The position numbers and the translations under genes are program-made. Positions 16,737 to 25,380 of a DNA stretch of 64,000 nucleotides are shown piece by piece. Below the pieces are notes generated by a model, which saw only the letters and a list, made by a program, of their open reading frames with translations, was not told the origin of the DNA and did no database searches. Numbering within the stretch: the stretch's first letter is position 1; every line of letters begins with the position of its first letter. The stretch spans positions 1,302,001 through 1,366,000 of the forward strand of contig NZ_JAJFAY010000001.1 of NCBI RefSeq assembly GCF_021083305.1. Direction: 5' to 3'. This DNA is from Haladaptatus sp. DYF46. GTDB lineage: Archaea > Halobacteriota > Halobacteria > Halobacteriales > Haladaptataceae.

Positions 16737-17930
16737 ATGACAGGCCCATCGAGCGACCCGTCCCGGCTCTTCAAACTGCTTCCCATCCCGGAAGCGCGAG
16801 TCCTACAATCGACGTTTCTCCTCGTCGTTCTCGTCTTCGTCGTTTGGGTGCTGTGGAAAAGCGCCCCGCGACTGAAGCGACGGATTCCCCCGCGCGTCGT
16901 CGACGTCATTCTCCTCGTCGTGAGCGGCGCCATCGCGCTCTTCATCGGACAGCGTGCCCTGTCGCTGTGGGCAAGTGCCGCGCCGAACGCGCCGAACGTG
17001 GACGTCTTCGGTCAACTCACCGGATTTCGAATCGCCGTCACGCTCGGCCTCGTCGTGGCGGCCTACATCGGGTCGGGGATGCTCGTCCGTGCAGTCGACC
17101 GCTTCACCAGCGAAACCGGACAGCTCACCGGGCATCAGGGGGAGGTTCTCTCCCGACTCACGGAAGTCGCGGTGTACCTCCTCGCCGCGCTGTTGCTGTT
17201 GAGCGTCTGGCGGGTGGACGTTCGTGCGTTCCTCATCGGGGCCGGATTCCTCGGCATCATCATCGGTCTAGCGGCGAACGAGACGCTGAGCGCGCTCATT
17301 GCGGGGTTCACGCTCATGTTCTCGCGTCCGTTCGAAATCGGCGACTGGATAGAGGTACCGCTCGAAAACGGAGAGGACACGGATGGCATCGTCACCGATA
17401 TCACGCTGTTCTCGACGCGAATCGAGACGTTCTCCGGGAAGTACGTGGTCCTCCCGAACGACCTCGTGAGTTCGAACACGCTCGTCAACTACGGGCGGAA
17501 GGGGCGACTCAGGTTGGAGGTGGAAGTCGGTATCGACTACACCACCGACCCGGAGCGTGCCATCGACGTGGCGAAACGGACGATGTCGGGGGCGGACGAG
17601 GTACTGAACGTTCCCCAACCGGACGCCGTGCTGACCGGATTCGGCGACTCCGCGGTTATCCTCGAACTCCGATTCTGGATAGACCGACCCAGCAGTCGCC
17701 GTCGCTGGCGGGCGATAACGGCGATCGTCACGGCGGTGAAACGCGCCTACGACCGGAAGGGGATCAAGATTCCGTTCCCGCAGCGGGAAATCGCCGGGCG
17801 CGACGAAACCGGCGGGTTCCGCGTCGTCACCGACCGAAGGGAGCGGCGGTCTGGGCGCGACAGGCGGGACCGCCGGGACCGCCGGGACCGCCGGGACTAC
17901 CGGGACCGGCGCGAGGGAGGCAGTGGTTGA
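16737..17930 (+). CDS. MscS-family mechanosensitive channel
   Basis: 397 residues. Three or four membrane helices occupy about residues 25-170: TFLLVVLVFVVWVLW, VVDVILLVVSGAIALFIG, RIAVTLGLVVAAYIGSGM and VYLLAALLLLSVW. The pore-lining TM3 follows as IGAGFLGIIIGLAANETLSA with the glycine/alanine pattern of MscS. It is followed by SRPFEIGDWIEV, the start of the beta domain, and a C-terminal alpha/beta domain with VGIDYTTDPERAIDVAKR. Such channels release solutes on osmotic downshock, which is relevant to a salt-loving cell. The C-terminal tail is an RRD repeat encoded by a 9-bp tandem repeat and is not part of the family fold. Confidence 0.9.
   Translation: MTGPSSDPSRLFKLLPIPEARVLQSTFLLVVLVFVVWVLWKSAPRLKRRIPPRVVDVILLVVSGAIALFIGQRALSLWASAAPNAPNVDVFGQLTGFRIAVTLGLVVAAYIGSGMLVRAVDRFTSETGQLTGHQGEVLSRLTEVAVYLLAALLLLSVWRVDVRAFLIGAGFLGIIIGLAANETLSALIAGFTLMFSRPFEIGDWIEVPLENGEDTDGIVTDITLFSTRIETFSGKYVVLPNDLVSSNTLVNYGRKGRLRLEVEVGIDYTTDPERAIDVAKRTMSGADEVLNVPQPDAVLTGFGDSAVILELRFWIDRPSSRRRWRAITAIVTAVKRAYDRKGIKIPFPQREIAGRDETGGFRVVTDRRERRSGRDRRDRRDRRDRRDYRDRREGGSG
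17859..17912 (+). repeat. 9-bp tandem repeat encoding an (Asp-Arg-Arg) tail
   Basis: Six 9-base units. The central three are identical (GACCGCCGG); the outer three carry one to three substitutions. They lie in frame at the 3' end of the mscS gene and encode D-R-R, D-R-R, D-R-R, D-R-R, D-Y-R, D-R-R. A unit length divisible by three keeps the frame whatever the copy number, so the tail may vary between strains. Confidence 0.85.
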
Positions 17931-18004
17931 CGCGAGCGACGAAAGGGACGTAACTGACGACGGGAGAGCGAACGGAACGGACGACTCCCCCTCAGCGACG
18001 ACAC

Positions 18005-19426
18005 TCACCCCGTCAGTTCGGGGAAGAAACGCCCGTGGAAGTCGAACGGAATCGGGTGCGGAACCGTCGCCCGCGCGAGTTCCGCGAACGAATCGCCGTC
18101 GATAACGACCACGGACGAGCGCTCCGTCTCGGGGTCGAGTGCGACCGTCAGGACGACCCCCTCGTCCTCGCGCTCACCGTCGGGGTTCGGCACGAAAATC
18201 GGTTCGCTGAAATAGCGGTCCTCGGGGTCGTCCGCGAACTCGACGGCCCTGCCGGTTTCGGTGTCGATTTTCGCGACCGCCTGCGGCCACGTCGTCATGG
18301 GTTGGTCGGGCGACTGGGCGTAGACGTAGCGATGGTCCCGACACCAACGGGCGGGCGAAACCGTCGGTAGCGCCATCCCGTCGTGGATTCGCTCGCGGTC
18401 GACGGTCGCCCGTCCGTCCGCTCCGAGGGAGACTCGGAATCGCTCCAATCGACCGCTCAGCACGTCGAAATTACCCTTTCTGAGGTTGTCGAGGGACAGC
18501 GTCTCGATGGCCGTCGCGTCCGGAATGGTTTCGAGGTCGATGACGAGAGCGTCGCCCTCCTCGTAGGCGTTCGCGTGGTGGAAGCCGAAGAAGGCCGCCG
18601 CCCGCGGGTCGGCGACCACTTCGCCTCGTTCGCGGTCGATGACGATAAAGCGCGTTCCGCGCTCGGGTTTCCACTCGAAGTTCTCGATGAACGGACCCTG
18701 GGCACCGGGTTTGAGGAAATCGAGCGGGTTCACCACGAGCGGAAATTCGGTGAGGACGACGTAGTTCGGCGTCAGCGCGAAACTGTGCATGTACGCCGGT
18801 TCGTCCACGGGAATCGAACAGATGCGTTCGCGTTCGGTCGGCGACGACATCGAGTGGACGTGATAGTGACATCGTCGCCCGAACGACGTCTCGAAGTTCA
18901 CCAGTTCGCCCGTCTCGGGGTCGCGTTTCAGGTGTGCACAGGCGAGGTTTCCGGTCGGTACCGGGCCGTCGTACCGGACGTGGTCCAACGTTTCCAGCGT
19001 CTCAGGGTCGAAGGCGACCCACCGCGGTAGTTCCGTCAGCGCGAGGTAGTCGTCGCCGATTCGCTCCGCGACGATGTTCGCGTTGTCGTAGGGTTTCTCG
19101 AAGAGGAACGCCCGCAACCGCTCGCGGAGCGTCGTGTTCCCCGTCGCGAACCCGCTCTCGAACGACCCGGCACGGGCGGACTCGTACGCGTCGGTTCGAA
19201 GGAATCGGTTCCGGTAGGAGACCTCCCCGTCGCCGAAGGTGAACGCGTGGAGCATCGCCAACCCGTCGAACCAGTGGTCCACCGCCGAATCACCCATCTC
19301 GAACGCGCCGGGGCCGTTCCGTATCAACGTCCCCGAGAGCCACTCCGGGACGCTCCCGGAGACGGGACAGTCGTGGTCGATTTCGTCCGTCAACGTGTGA
19401 AAACCGAGGGAGGACCGGGCGGTCAT
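18005..19426 (-). CDS. Carotenoid oxygenase (RPE65/CCD family)
   Basis: 473 residues, the usual size. The family iron is held by four histidines. Candidate positions are visible in NLACAHLKRDP, AYMHSFALTPNY, FGFHHANAYEEGD and IPFDFHGRFFPE, the last being the classic C-terminal His motif. The N-terminal SGSVPEWLSGTLIRNGPGAFE is also typical. Such enzymes cleave carotenoids oxidatively; in haloarchaea they could supply retinal from beta-carotene for rhodopsins. No rhodopsin or carotenoid gene is in the window, so the substrate is not established. It ends 75 bases from the convergent mscS gene. Confidence 0.9.
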   Translation of the reverse strand: MTARSSLGFHTLTDEIDHDCPVSGSVPEWLSGTLIRNGPGAFEMGDSAVDHWFDGLAMLHAFTFGDGEVSYRNRFLRTDAYESARAGSFESGFATGNTTLRERLRAFLFEKPYDNANIVAERIGDDYLALTELPRWVAFDPETLETLDHVRYDGPVPTGNLACAHLKRDPETGELVNFETSFGRRCHYHVHSMSSPTERERICSIPVDEPAYMHSFALTPNYVVLTEFPLVVNPLDFLKPGAQGPFIENFEWKPERGTRFIVIDRERGEVVADPRAAAFFGFHHANAYEEGDALVIDLETIPDATAIETLSLDNLRKGNFDVLSGRLERFRVSLGADGRATVDRERIHDGMALPTVSPARWCRDHRYVYAQSPDQPMTTWPQAVAKIDTETGRAVEFADDPEDRYFSEPIFVPNPDGEREDEGVVLTVALDPETERSSVVVIDGDSFAELARATVPHPIPFDFHGRFFPELTG

Positions 19427-19526
19427 TACGCGCGTAGACGCCCCGATGACACGTAATCGTTCGGTCGATAGTTCGTCACGGACGGCGGAGCGTATCCGTG
19501 TCGCAGGAATCGTTCGGCTCCGGACT

Positions 19527-19838
19527 TCAGCCGAGTTCGTCCAGACAGTTCCCGCAGTAGTCCGCGTAGTCGGGGTTCACGGCGTCGCAGTTTCGACAGC
19601 GGACCTGTCCGCGGTGTGTCGAACTGGTCAGTCGGGACCCGCTCGCGCCGCCGAACCCGAACATCGCTGCCGTTATCGGCGAGTCGGGAACGGGGCCGAA
19701 CTCCCCGTTCATGGTTCGATTCATCAGGTCGTCGTTTCGGAGCGCCATCAACCCTCGCCACAGTCCGAGAAACAGGAGCGTGGGGCCGACGATGACCACG
19801 CTCGCGACGAACACTCGGAACGCGAGTTCGAGGTTCAT
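19527..19838 (-). CDS. Small membrane protein with C-terminal zinc ribbon
   Basis: 103 residues from ATG 19838. A GTG at 19862 would add eight residues. A TATA-like ATTATAA on the minus strand, near 19870, predicts transcription starting close to 19845, which favours the ATG. One membrane helix (residues about 5-30: LAFRVFVASVVIVGPTLLFL) is followed by a polar linker. The C-terminal ribbon has VRCRNCDAVNPDYADYCGNC, with two CxxC pairs. Similar membrane/zinc-ribbon proteins are frequent in haloarchaea (DUF7577-like ribbons); function unknown. Confidence 0.7.
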   Translation of the reverse strand: MNLELAFRVFVASVVIVGPTLLFLGLWRGLMALRNDDLMNRTMNGEFGPVPDSPITAAMFGFGGASGSRLTSSTHRGQVRCRNCDAVNPDYADYCGNCLDELG

Positions 19839-19992
19839 GTGGTTCGTTAGCACCCATACCACTTAGCGTTATAATTCGACGGGGAATCGAGGACAGGTTT
19901 GCGATGACAGCACTGTATAACCGGCCTATCCTCCGGCACGTTCACCATTGGTTATACTTAGGACGGTGACGTATCGGTTTGCCACGATTCAC

Positions 19993-21237
19993 ATGTCCGG
20001 TCGCCGCTTGCGTTCCTCCCGGTGGGTGTACGTCGTCGCCGCGGTCCTGACGGTCGGAACCGCCGGAATCTACCAGTTCTCGTGGCCGGCGATTCGGGGG
20101 GCGCTCGGCACGCAGGCGAGCGCATCCGGGACGGTGCTGGGCACGATATTCTCCGTGATGATTGTCTCCGAGACGCTCACGGCGTTTCCCGCCGGTTGGG
20201 TCCGTGACCGGTACGGGCCGCACGTCCCGCTTCTCGTCGCCGCTCCCCTGCTGTTCTGTGGCTTCGTCGGGGCCGCCTTCGACCCGACGCTTCCCGCGCT
20301 CTTCCTCTGGTTCGCGCTCGGCGGCGGCGGGATGGGAATCGTGTACGACATCGCCATCAACACGCCGTCGCGGTGGTTCGTCTCGCGGCGCGGAATGGCG
20401 ACCGGCGCGGTGAGCACGTCGTTCAGCGTGACGAGTTTCCTGCTCATCCCGTTCATCGAACGGAGCGTCAACGCCGACTTTTCGACGACCCTGTTCGTGT
20501 TGGGCGTCGCCGCCGCCGCGACGTCGCTCGTCGCCGCGCTCGTCATCCGCGATCCGGAGAAAGGGAGTTCGCCGGGCGATAGTTCCGACGATTCGTCGGA
20601 CGGCTCCGCCGACGATTCACCCATCGACTCTCCCACCGATTCGCCGTCGAACGGTCCAGACGTGACGTGGCGAACGATGGTCCGAACGCGTCGATTTTGG
20701 GTCCTGTACGTCGTCTTCGCCGTCGCCAACGGCGTCGGTCTCATGCTCGTCGAGAAGGTCGTCGTGTACGCGATGGAACTCGGGTTTTCGGCTGCGGCGG
20801 CCACCTTCGCGGCGTCGCTGGTCGCGCTCGGGCAGGCGTCCGGCGTCATCGTCGTCGGCACAGCGTCCGACCGAGTGGGCCGCATTCGAAGCCTCGGCGG
20901 GTCGCTGGTCTGTTGTGCCGTCGCCCTCACCGCATTCGTCGTCGTCGGAGGACTGGACGCACAGTGGGCGTTCGTCGCGCTGGCCGGCGTCTCGATGTTC
21001 TTCAGAAGCCCCCCGTTTTCCATCCTCCCCGGACTCGTCGGCGAGTACTACGGCGAGGAGTACTCCTCGGAGAACTACGCGGTGATGCTCACGGCGAAAC
21101 TCTGGGGCGGCATCTACGGCGGAATCGGAACGAGCCTCCTCGTCGCCGAAATCGGTTGGTCGCCGACGTTCCTCCTTGGAGCAGGATTAGCGTTCGTCGC
21201 CGGGATCGCCACACTCCTCCTGCTCCGTTCCGACTGA
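19993..21237 (+). CDS. MFS transporter, oxalate/formate antiporter (OFA) type
   Basis: 414 residues with about twelve membrane helices in two halves. The central cytoplasmic loop is unusually acidic and repetitive (SSDDSSDGSADDSPIDSPTD, about residues 196-222). The N-half contains IYQFSWPAIRGALGTQ and FPAGWVRDRYGPHVPL, matching the MFS loop 2-3 motif (G-x-x-x-D-R-x-G). The C-half carries VVGTASDRVGRIRSLGG, its second copy. It may exchange or import a small monocarboxylate. Start MSGRRL was taken at 19993 with a TATA-like TTATACTTA about 37 bases upstream; the longer frame would place the start inside the promoter. Confidence 0.85.
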   Translation: MSGRRLRSSRWVYVVAAVLTVGTAGIYQFSWPAIRGALGTQASASGTVLGTIFSVMIVSETLTAFPAGWVRDRYGPHVPLLVAAPLLFCGFVGAAFDPTLPALFLWFALGGGGMGIVYDIAINTPSRWFVSRRGMATGAVSTSFSVTSFLLIPFIERSVNADFSTTLFVLGVAAAATSLVAALVIRDPEKGSSPGDSSDDSSDGSADDSPIDSPTDSPSNGPDVTWRTMVRTRRFWVLYVVFAVANGVGLMLVEKVVVYAMELGFSAAAATFAASLVALGQASGVIVVGTASDRVGRIRSLGGSLVCCAVALTAFVVVGGLDAQWAFVALAGVSMFFRSPPFSILPGLVGEYYGEEYSSENYAVMLTAKLWGGIYGGIGTSLLVAEIGWSPTFLLGAGLAFVAGIATLLLLRSD

Positions 21238-21284
21238 CGATTCGCTCGCTCGTCGTTCGTCTCCTCCGTCGCTGCTTCCATCCG

Positions 21285-22505
21285 TCACTCCGCTCCGTCG
21301 GTCCGTTGAACGACGGTCCCGTCCTCGCCGACTGCGACCCGACGGGACGCCCCGACGGATATGCCGCGAAGTGCCCCGGACGCAGGCGTGACCGTTCGGT
21401 CCCACCCTCCGTCCGTGCGCTCGTAGACGGCACCCGTCTCGCCGCAGGCGGCCACCGACCCCTCGTTCGCCGAGACGGCCCGAATCCCCACACCCTCGTC
21501 GAGTCTCGTCGGCGTCCACGGGTCGTCCCCACCGCGGTAGCAAACCCCGTCGTCCGTCGTCACGTAGCACGCGTCGCCGGTCGCGGCCACGTCGGTCAGA
21601 GTGCCGTTTACGTCGTCGATTCCCACTCGGCGAAACGTCTCGCCGCCGTCGTCCGTCTCGAACACGCCGTCGTTCGTGTCACAGAGGTAGCCGACGGACG
21701 TATCGGCCATCGTCGCGGCGGAAATGCTCGACCCGCTTCCGGGCTTGAACGGCGTCTCCCACGCGATCTCGCCGTTCCGATACCGCCCCCGGAGTACCTG
21801 TCCGGACCCGTTGGCGAGCAGTACCGTCTCGTCGTCCGCCGTCCCGGCTACCGCGAGGGCCGTCCAGTTGTCGGTGATATCCGCCGGAGCGGAGCGATCC
21901 GTGTGCCGGTTTTCGGTCGAGTCGAATCGTCCGAGCGCACCGCCGTCCCCGGCGACCCACACGGCATCCCCGTCCGCCGTCGCATCGACGCCACGAAGGT
22001 CGGCCCCGCTCGTGTTCGGCCCGTCCTCCAGTTCGACATCCCACTCGTCCGACTTCCCTTCGCTCCGGAGGAAAATTCCGTCTTCGCCGACGGCGTACGC
22101 CGCGTCTCCGGCGACGGCGGTATCGAACAACGTCCCCTCCGTCGGCGTTTCCACGGACGTCCACGTCGGTACGGGGGAGTCGTCGCCGTCCTCCTCGGAT
22201 TCGGCGCTATCATCGGCGGCGTTTTCGTTTCCGCTGGCGATATCTCGTTCGTCGTCATCGGAGAAACGCTCGGATTCCGGGGCAGCGTTCGAGTTCGGAC
22301 TCGGGTCCGGGTTCGCTCCTCGAAGGTAGAGGACGACCGGCGGGAGAACGTAGATTCCGACCGCGACGATGGCGAACGCTCTATTGACGAACGTCAGCGT
22401 TCCGAACGCGGTCAGCCCCGCCGTCGCCACCGCGTGAATCCACGTCTTCGTGTAGCGCCGAAAGAAGGGCACGAACCCACGCTCCGAGCGAGTCGAATTT
22501 GCCAT
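21285..22505 (-). CDS. Membrane-anchored beta-propeller protein (BNR/Ycf48-like)
   Basis: 406 residues from MANSTRSERGF. Two hydrophobic helices lie near the N-terminus (about 22-60: WIHAVATAGLTAFGTLTF and FAIVAVGIYVLPPVVLYLRG). An acidic Asp/Ser/Glu-rich linker follows (about 65-105). The remainder is short repeats such as GDAAYAVGEDGIFLRSEG, GDAVWVAGDGGALGRFD and ACYVTTDDGVCYRGGDDPW, each a propeller blade with a photosystem-stability-factor (Ycf48)/BNR feel. It is probably external, binding protein or sugar. Its stop lies 47 bases from that of the MFS gene, in a convergent arrangement. Confidence 0.75.
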   Translation of the reverse strand: MANSTRSERGFVPFFRRYTKTWIHAVATAGLTAFGTLTFVNRAFAIVAVGIYVLPPVVLYLRGANPDPSPNSNAAPESERFSDDDERDIASGNENAADDSAESEEDGDDSPVPTWTSVETPTEGTLFDTAVAGDAAYAVGEDGIFLRSEGKSDEWDVELEDGPNTSGADLRGVDATADGDAVWVAGDGGALGRFDSTENRHTDRSAPADITDNWTALAVAGTADDETVLLANGSGQVLRGRYRNGEIAWETPFKPGSGSSISAATMADTSVGYLCDTNDGVFETDDGGETFRRVGIDDVNGTLTDVAATGDACYVTTDDGVCYRGGDDPWTPTRLDEGVGIRAVSANEGSVAACGETGAVYERTDGGWDRTVTPASGALRGISVGASRRVAVGEDGTVVQRTDGAE

Positions 22506-22578
22506 CGTTCGGGTAATGCACCCCACCGTGTTGAGGCTTTTCGCCGGAAACGGTTTCGGACGCCCGCGGGTGTGCCGT

Positions 22579-23298
22579 TCACTTCACGCTGTGCATCAGT
22601 CGGAGGAGTTCCTTCCGATAGGCGTCGCCGCTGCGGTCGAAAACGACCCGAAGCATCTCGTCCGTCGGTCTGATCCCCGCCGTGAACAACAGCGTCTCAT
22701 TGGGTTTCAGCACTTCGAGATAGAGTATCGTCTTCACGCGTCCGTCCGACGTGACCGAGGGGAGTTCGTAGACGGGCGAGTTCGGACGGGTTATGTACTC
22801 GCTCGCGTCGTAGTACGCTTCGTACTCGGCGACGGCCTGCTCGTCCGTCGTTTCGCGCTCCGACGGCGTCCGTTCTCGGATGTCCGAAAAGCCGAGTCGC
22901 CGAAGGTTCGCTTCGAATCGGTCCTTCACGATACCCGTCACCAGCGACGGTTGCGCGAGAATCGACAGCGGCGAGTCGAACGTGACGCGGGTCGCCATGA
23001 ACGCGCCGACGATACCGTCGAAGTTCCCCCGAACGTATCGGTCGAGCGTCGATGCCAATCGCGGGTCCTTGTAGATGAGGGTACTCGTGTAGGCGTCGCC
23101 CAACGACGTCCCTCCCTCGTCGATTTCCGTCCTGTCAGTTCGCTTCTCTTCGAGGGTCCACTGCCGGATGGCCGGCGACGTGATGACCGGTTCCCGGTAC
23201 GGGTCGCTTTCCTGTGCGGTGCCGACGCCGCTTCCACCGATTCCCCCTATCACTGCCCCCATTTCGCCCGTTCGGGCGAGAAACCGCCTTCGGTTCAT
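22579..23298 (-). CDS. Tat-exported protein of unknown function
   Basis: 239 residues from MNRRRFLARTG, which carries a twin-arginine motif and a short hydrophobic core (MGAVIGGIGGSGVGTAQ) with a likely AQE cleavage site. There is no lipobox cysteine. The mature part is a soluble alpha/beta domain with charged helices (DRYVRGNFDGIVGAFMATRV). I do not recognise it with confidence; it resembles small haloarchaeal exported domains of the DUF6517 type only loosely. The longer frame upstream would bury the Tat motif. Confidence 0.65.
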   Translation of the reverse strand: MNRRRFLARTGEMGAVIGGIGGSGVGTAQESDPYREPVITSPAIRQWTLEEKRTDRTEIDEGGTSLGDAYTSTLIYKDPRLASTLDRYVRGNFDGIVGAFMATRVTFDSPLSILAQPSLVTGIVKDRFEANLRRLGFSDIRERTPSERETTDEQAVAEYEAYYDASEYITRPNSPVYELPSVTSDGRVKTILYLEVLKPNETLLFTAGIRPTDEMLRVVFDRSGDAYRKELLRLMHSVK

Positions 23299-23404
23299 GC
23301 GAACGCAGTATCGAGCGGCAGACACATAATCGCCACGGCCTCGAATCGCCCCCGAACGGCCGTTTCACTACGCTCGTTACCTCGTCACGTCAGCGGTGAG
23401 ATGC

Positions 23405-23761
23405 TCACCAGTCCTCGTTGCCGACCGGGTCGCGCGTCTCACAGTACGGACAGCGGTTGCGATAGCGCTCCAAGTTCCGTCCGCAGTACCGACAGTTGTA
23501 CCCGCCTTCCGGCGGTTGCGACTCCGTCTCGGACGACGATGACGACGTTCCCGGTAACATCCCTGCCCGGTAGGCGAGTACGCCGCCGATGACGACGATA
23601 CCGCCTATCAGCGCGACGAGAACCAGCGTGTTGTCCGTGCCGGGCACGTAGGGCACGTCTCGGAGCTTGTTCCCGCCGAAAACGCCTCGTCCGGCCGAAA
23701 GGAACGTCAACAGCAACAGGATTCTGAGGAGTCGCCATCGGCCGGGAGCCCTATTCCGCAT
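23405..23761 (-). CDS. Two-helix membrane protein with C-terminal zinc ribbon
   Basis: 118 residues. An N-terminal hydrophobic segment (LLRILLLLTFLSAGRGVF) and a second helix (LVLVALIGGIVVIGGVLAY) are followed by a serine-rich linker. A zinc ribbon closes the protein: YNCRYCGRNLERYRNRCPYC, with two CxxC pairs. Such membrane plus ribbon proteins recur in this window (19527, 23405). Function unknown. Confidence 0.68.
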   Translation of the reverse strand: MRNRAPGRWRLLRILLLLTFLSAGRGVFGGNKLRDVPYVPGTDNTLVLVALIGGIVVIGGVLAYRAGMLPGTSSSSSETESQPPEGGYNCRYCGRNLERYRNRCPYCETRDPVGNEDW

Positions 23762-23921
23762 GCTCCCTCCCTCGGTTCATACCAAAACTCGGGGACGAGC
23801 GGGGATAAGCGCTCGGGAAACCGAAACGAACGCCGGATGTGCCAACTGATAACGCGCGTCAATTATATGCCCTTGAAGCGTAAAACCGGATTAAAGAATA
23901 TTATCATTATAAATCATAATG

Positions 23922-23929
23922 TTTATATT
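23922..23929 (+). promoter_or_regulatory. TATA box of the glyoxylate-bypass operon
   Basis: TTTATATT lies in an AT-rich stretch (23890-23930) unlike the surrounding coding DNA. It is 34-41 bases ahead of the first small ORF ATG at 23963 and about 126-133 ahead of the more convincing gene at 24055. It is the only strong promoter signal before aceA-aceB. Confidence 0.5.
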
Positions 23930-23962
23930 CGAGACTGCGGACCTCCCGATGTGGTGAAACGC

Positions 23963-24058
23963 ATGTCAGTACACGCAGCAGGCTCCTCGGAACACATCGG
24001 AATCGCTCGCACGACGACACGACCGACCACGAGACGACGACAGTTACCACCCACATGA
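23963..24058 (+). CDS. Possible leader peptide gene of the glyoxylate-bypass operon
   Basis: A 31-residue ORF starting about 34 bases after the operon TATA box and ending in an ATGA overlap with the next gene. It is rich in Thr, Arg and Pro (GIARTTTRPTTRRRQLPP) and lacks any recognisable domain. Overlap coupling is the main reason to list it. It could be a translated leader or just untranslated leader RNA; conservation of the frame would decide. Low confidence. Confidence 0.3.
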   Translation: MSVHAAGSSEHIGIARTTTRPTTRRRQLPPT

Positions 24059-24318
24059 CCGACCGAACTCGATACGACCGTACAGACGAAGAGGCCCCGC
24101 TCGTTCCGTTCATCGGCACGCCGGGGCGTAAACGACCGACGACGGACCGACCGACCATCGAACGACCCGCGACGGACGAACGGCGAACCGGTGACCGACG
24201 GACCACCGGAATGCCCTCCGACCGCCCACAAACGGCGTTCGACGACGAACTCACGCGCGAACTCCAGACGCTCCGAACGCAACTCGACCGAATCGAAGCC
24301 ACTCTACACGACAGATGA
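24055..24318 (+). CDS. Small charged protein preceding isocitrate lyase
   Basis: 87 residues. The N-terminal two thirds are low-complexity Arg/Thr/Asp/Pro, and the C-terminus ([19 protein letters not shown]) should form a short coiled coil. Its stop overlaps the aceA start by ATGA, so it is translationally coupled to isocitrate lyase. I do not recognise it. The position suggests an accessory or regulatory protein for the glyoxylate cycle; this is inference. Confidence 0.55.
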   Translation: MTDRTRYDRTDEEAPLVPFIGTPGRKRPTTDRPTIERPATDERRTGDRRTTGMPSDRPQTAFDDELTRELQTLRTQLDRIEATLHDR

Positions 24319-25379
24319 TACCGAATACCGACACGACCACGAGAGACATCGAGAACCGCGCCGGAAAGGAACTCCGCGAGATGCTGAATTCGCAAAACTA
24401 CGTCTTCGCACCCGGTCTCTACCACGCCCTCGACGCACGGTTGGCGGAGATGGCGGGACTGGACGCCGCGTACATGAGCGGCTACTCGACCGTCCTCGGC
24501 CAGTTCGGCTTCCCGGACTTGGAGATGGTGACGATGACCGAAATGGTCGAGAACGCCAAGCGAATCGTGGAAGCCTGCAACCTCCCCGTCGTCGCCGACT
24601 GCGACACGGGCTACGGCGGCATCCACAACGTCCGTCGGGCCGTCCGCGAGTACGAAAAGGCGGGCGTCGCGGCCATCCACATCGAGGACCAGACGACGCC
24701 AAAGCGCTGCGGTCACATCGCGGGTAAGCAGATCGTCTCGCGCGAGAAGGCCCGCGCCCGCTTCGAGGCCGCGGTGGACGCAAAGCAGTCGGAGGACACC
24801 GTCATCATCGCGCGAACCGACGCCTACGGGTCGGCCAACGGCGACTGGGAGGAACACCTCGAACGCGGCCGCATGTACGCCGACGCGGGCGTCGACATCG
24901 TCTGGCCCGAGATGCCCGACCCGAGTCGGGAGGACGCGGTGGAGTACGCCGAAACCATCCACGAGACGCACCCCGACCTGAAACTCGCGTTCAACTACTC
25001 CTCGTCGTTCGCGTGGTCCGAGGAGGACGACCCGCTCACCTTCGAGGAGTTGGGGGACCTCGGCTACAAGTACATCTTCATCACGCTATTCGCGCTTCAC
25101 TCCGGCGCACACAGCGTCTACGAGGACTTCGAGCGACTCGCCGAGGACGACGAGCGGGCGCAGTTCGACCTCGAAGGCAGATACCTCGACCACCCCACCG
25201 AATCGCACCACGAACTCTCGTTCGTGAGTCGGTATCAGGACATCGAGACGCGGTTCGACTCCGAGGCCCGCGAGCGCATCGAGGAGTCGGAGGGCTTCTC
25301 CGAGGACGAGGCGAGCCCCATTACTTCTAACTCGGAGGACGACGAAGAGAAGGTCGCCTCCGAGCAAGGAGACGACTGA
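24315..25379 (+). CDS. aceA: Isocitrate lyase
   Basis: 354 residues, the short archaeal form. The (beta/alpha)8 barrel of the ICL/PEP-mutase superfamily is recognisable from [35 protein letters not shown] and [11 protein letters not shown] (metal-binding aspartates). The catalytic-cysteine loop is KRCGHIAGK, where ICL has K-(K/R)-C-G-H. It cleaves isocitrate to glyoxylate and succinate. It sits one base before aceB, so both glyoxylate-bypass enzymes are made together, allowing growth on acetate or fatty acids. The nearby acyl-CoA synthetase is consistent with this. Confidence 0.96.
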   Translation: MIPNTDTTTRDIENRAGKELREMLNSQNYVFAPGLYHALDARLAEMAGLDAAYMSGYSTVLGQFGFPDLEMVTMTEMVENAKRIVEACNLPVVADCDTGYGGIHNVRRAVREYEKAGVAAIHIEDQTTPKRCGHIAGKQIVSREKARARFEAAVDAKQSEDTVIIARTDAYGSANGDWEEHLERGRMYADAGVDIVWPEMPDPSREDAVEYAETIHETHPDLKLAFNYSSSFAWSEEDDPLTFEELGDLGYKYIFITLFALHSGAHSVYEDFERLAEDDERAQFDLEGRYLDHPTESHHELSFVSRYQDIETRFDSEARERIEESEGFSEDEASPITSNSEDDEEKVASEQGDD

Positions 25380-25380
25380 T

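Noticed and set aside
20667..22673. Long plus-strand ORF of 668 codons spanning the MFS gene end and the following genes
   Set aside because: Runs out of frame through two genes with opposite strands. The composition is extremely Arg-rich and has no pattern, so it is a shadow frame.
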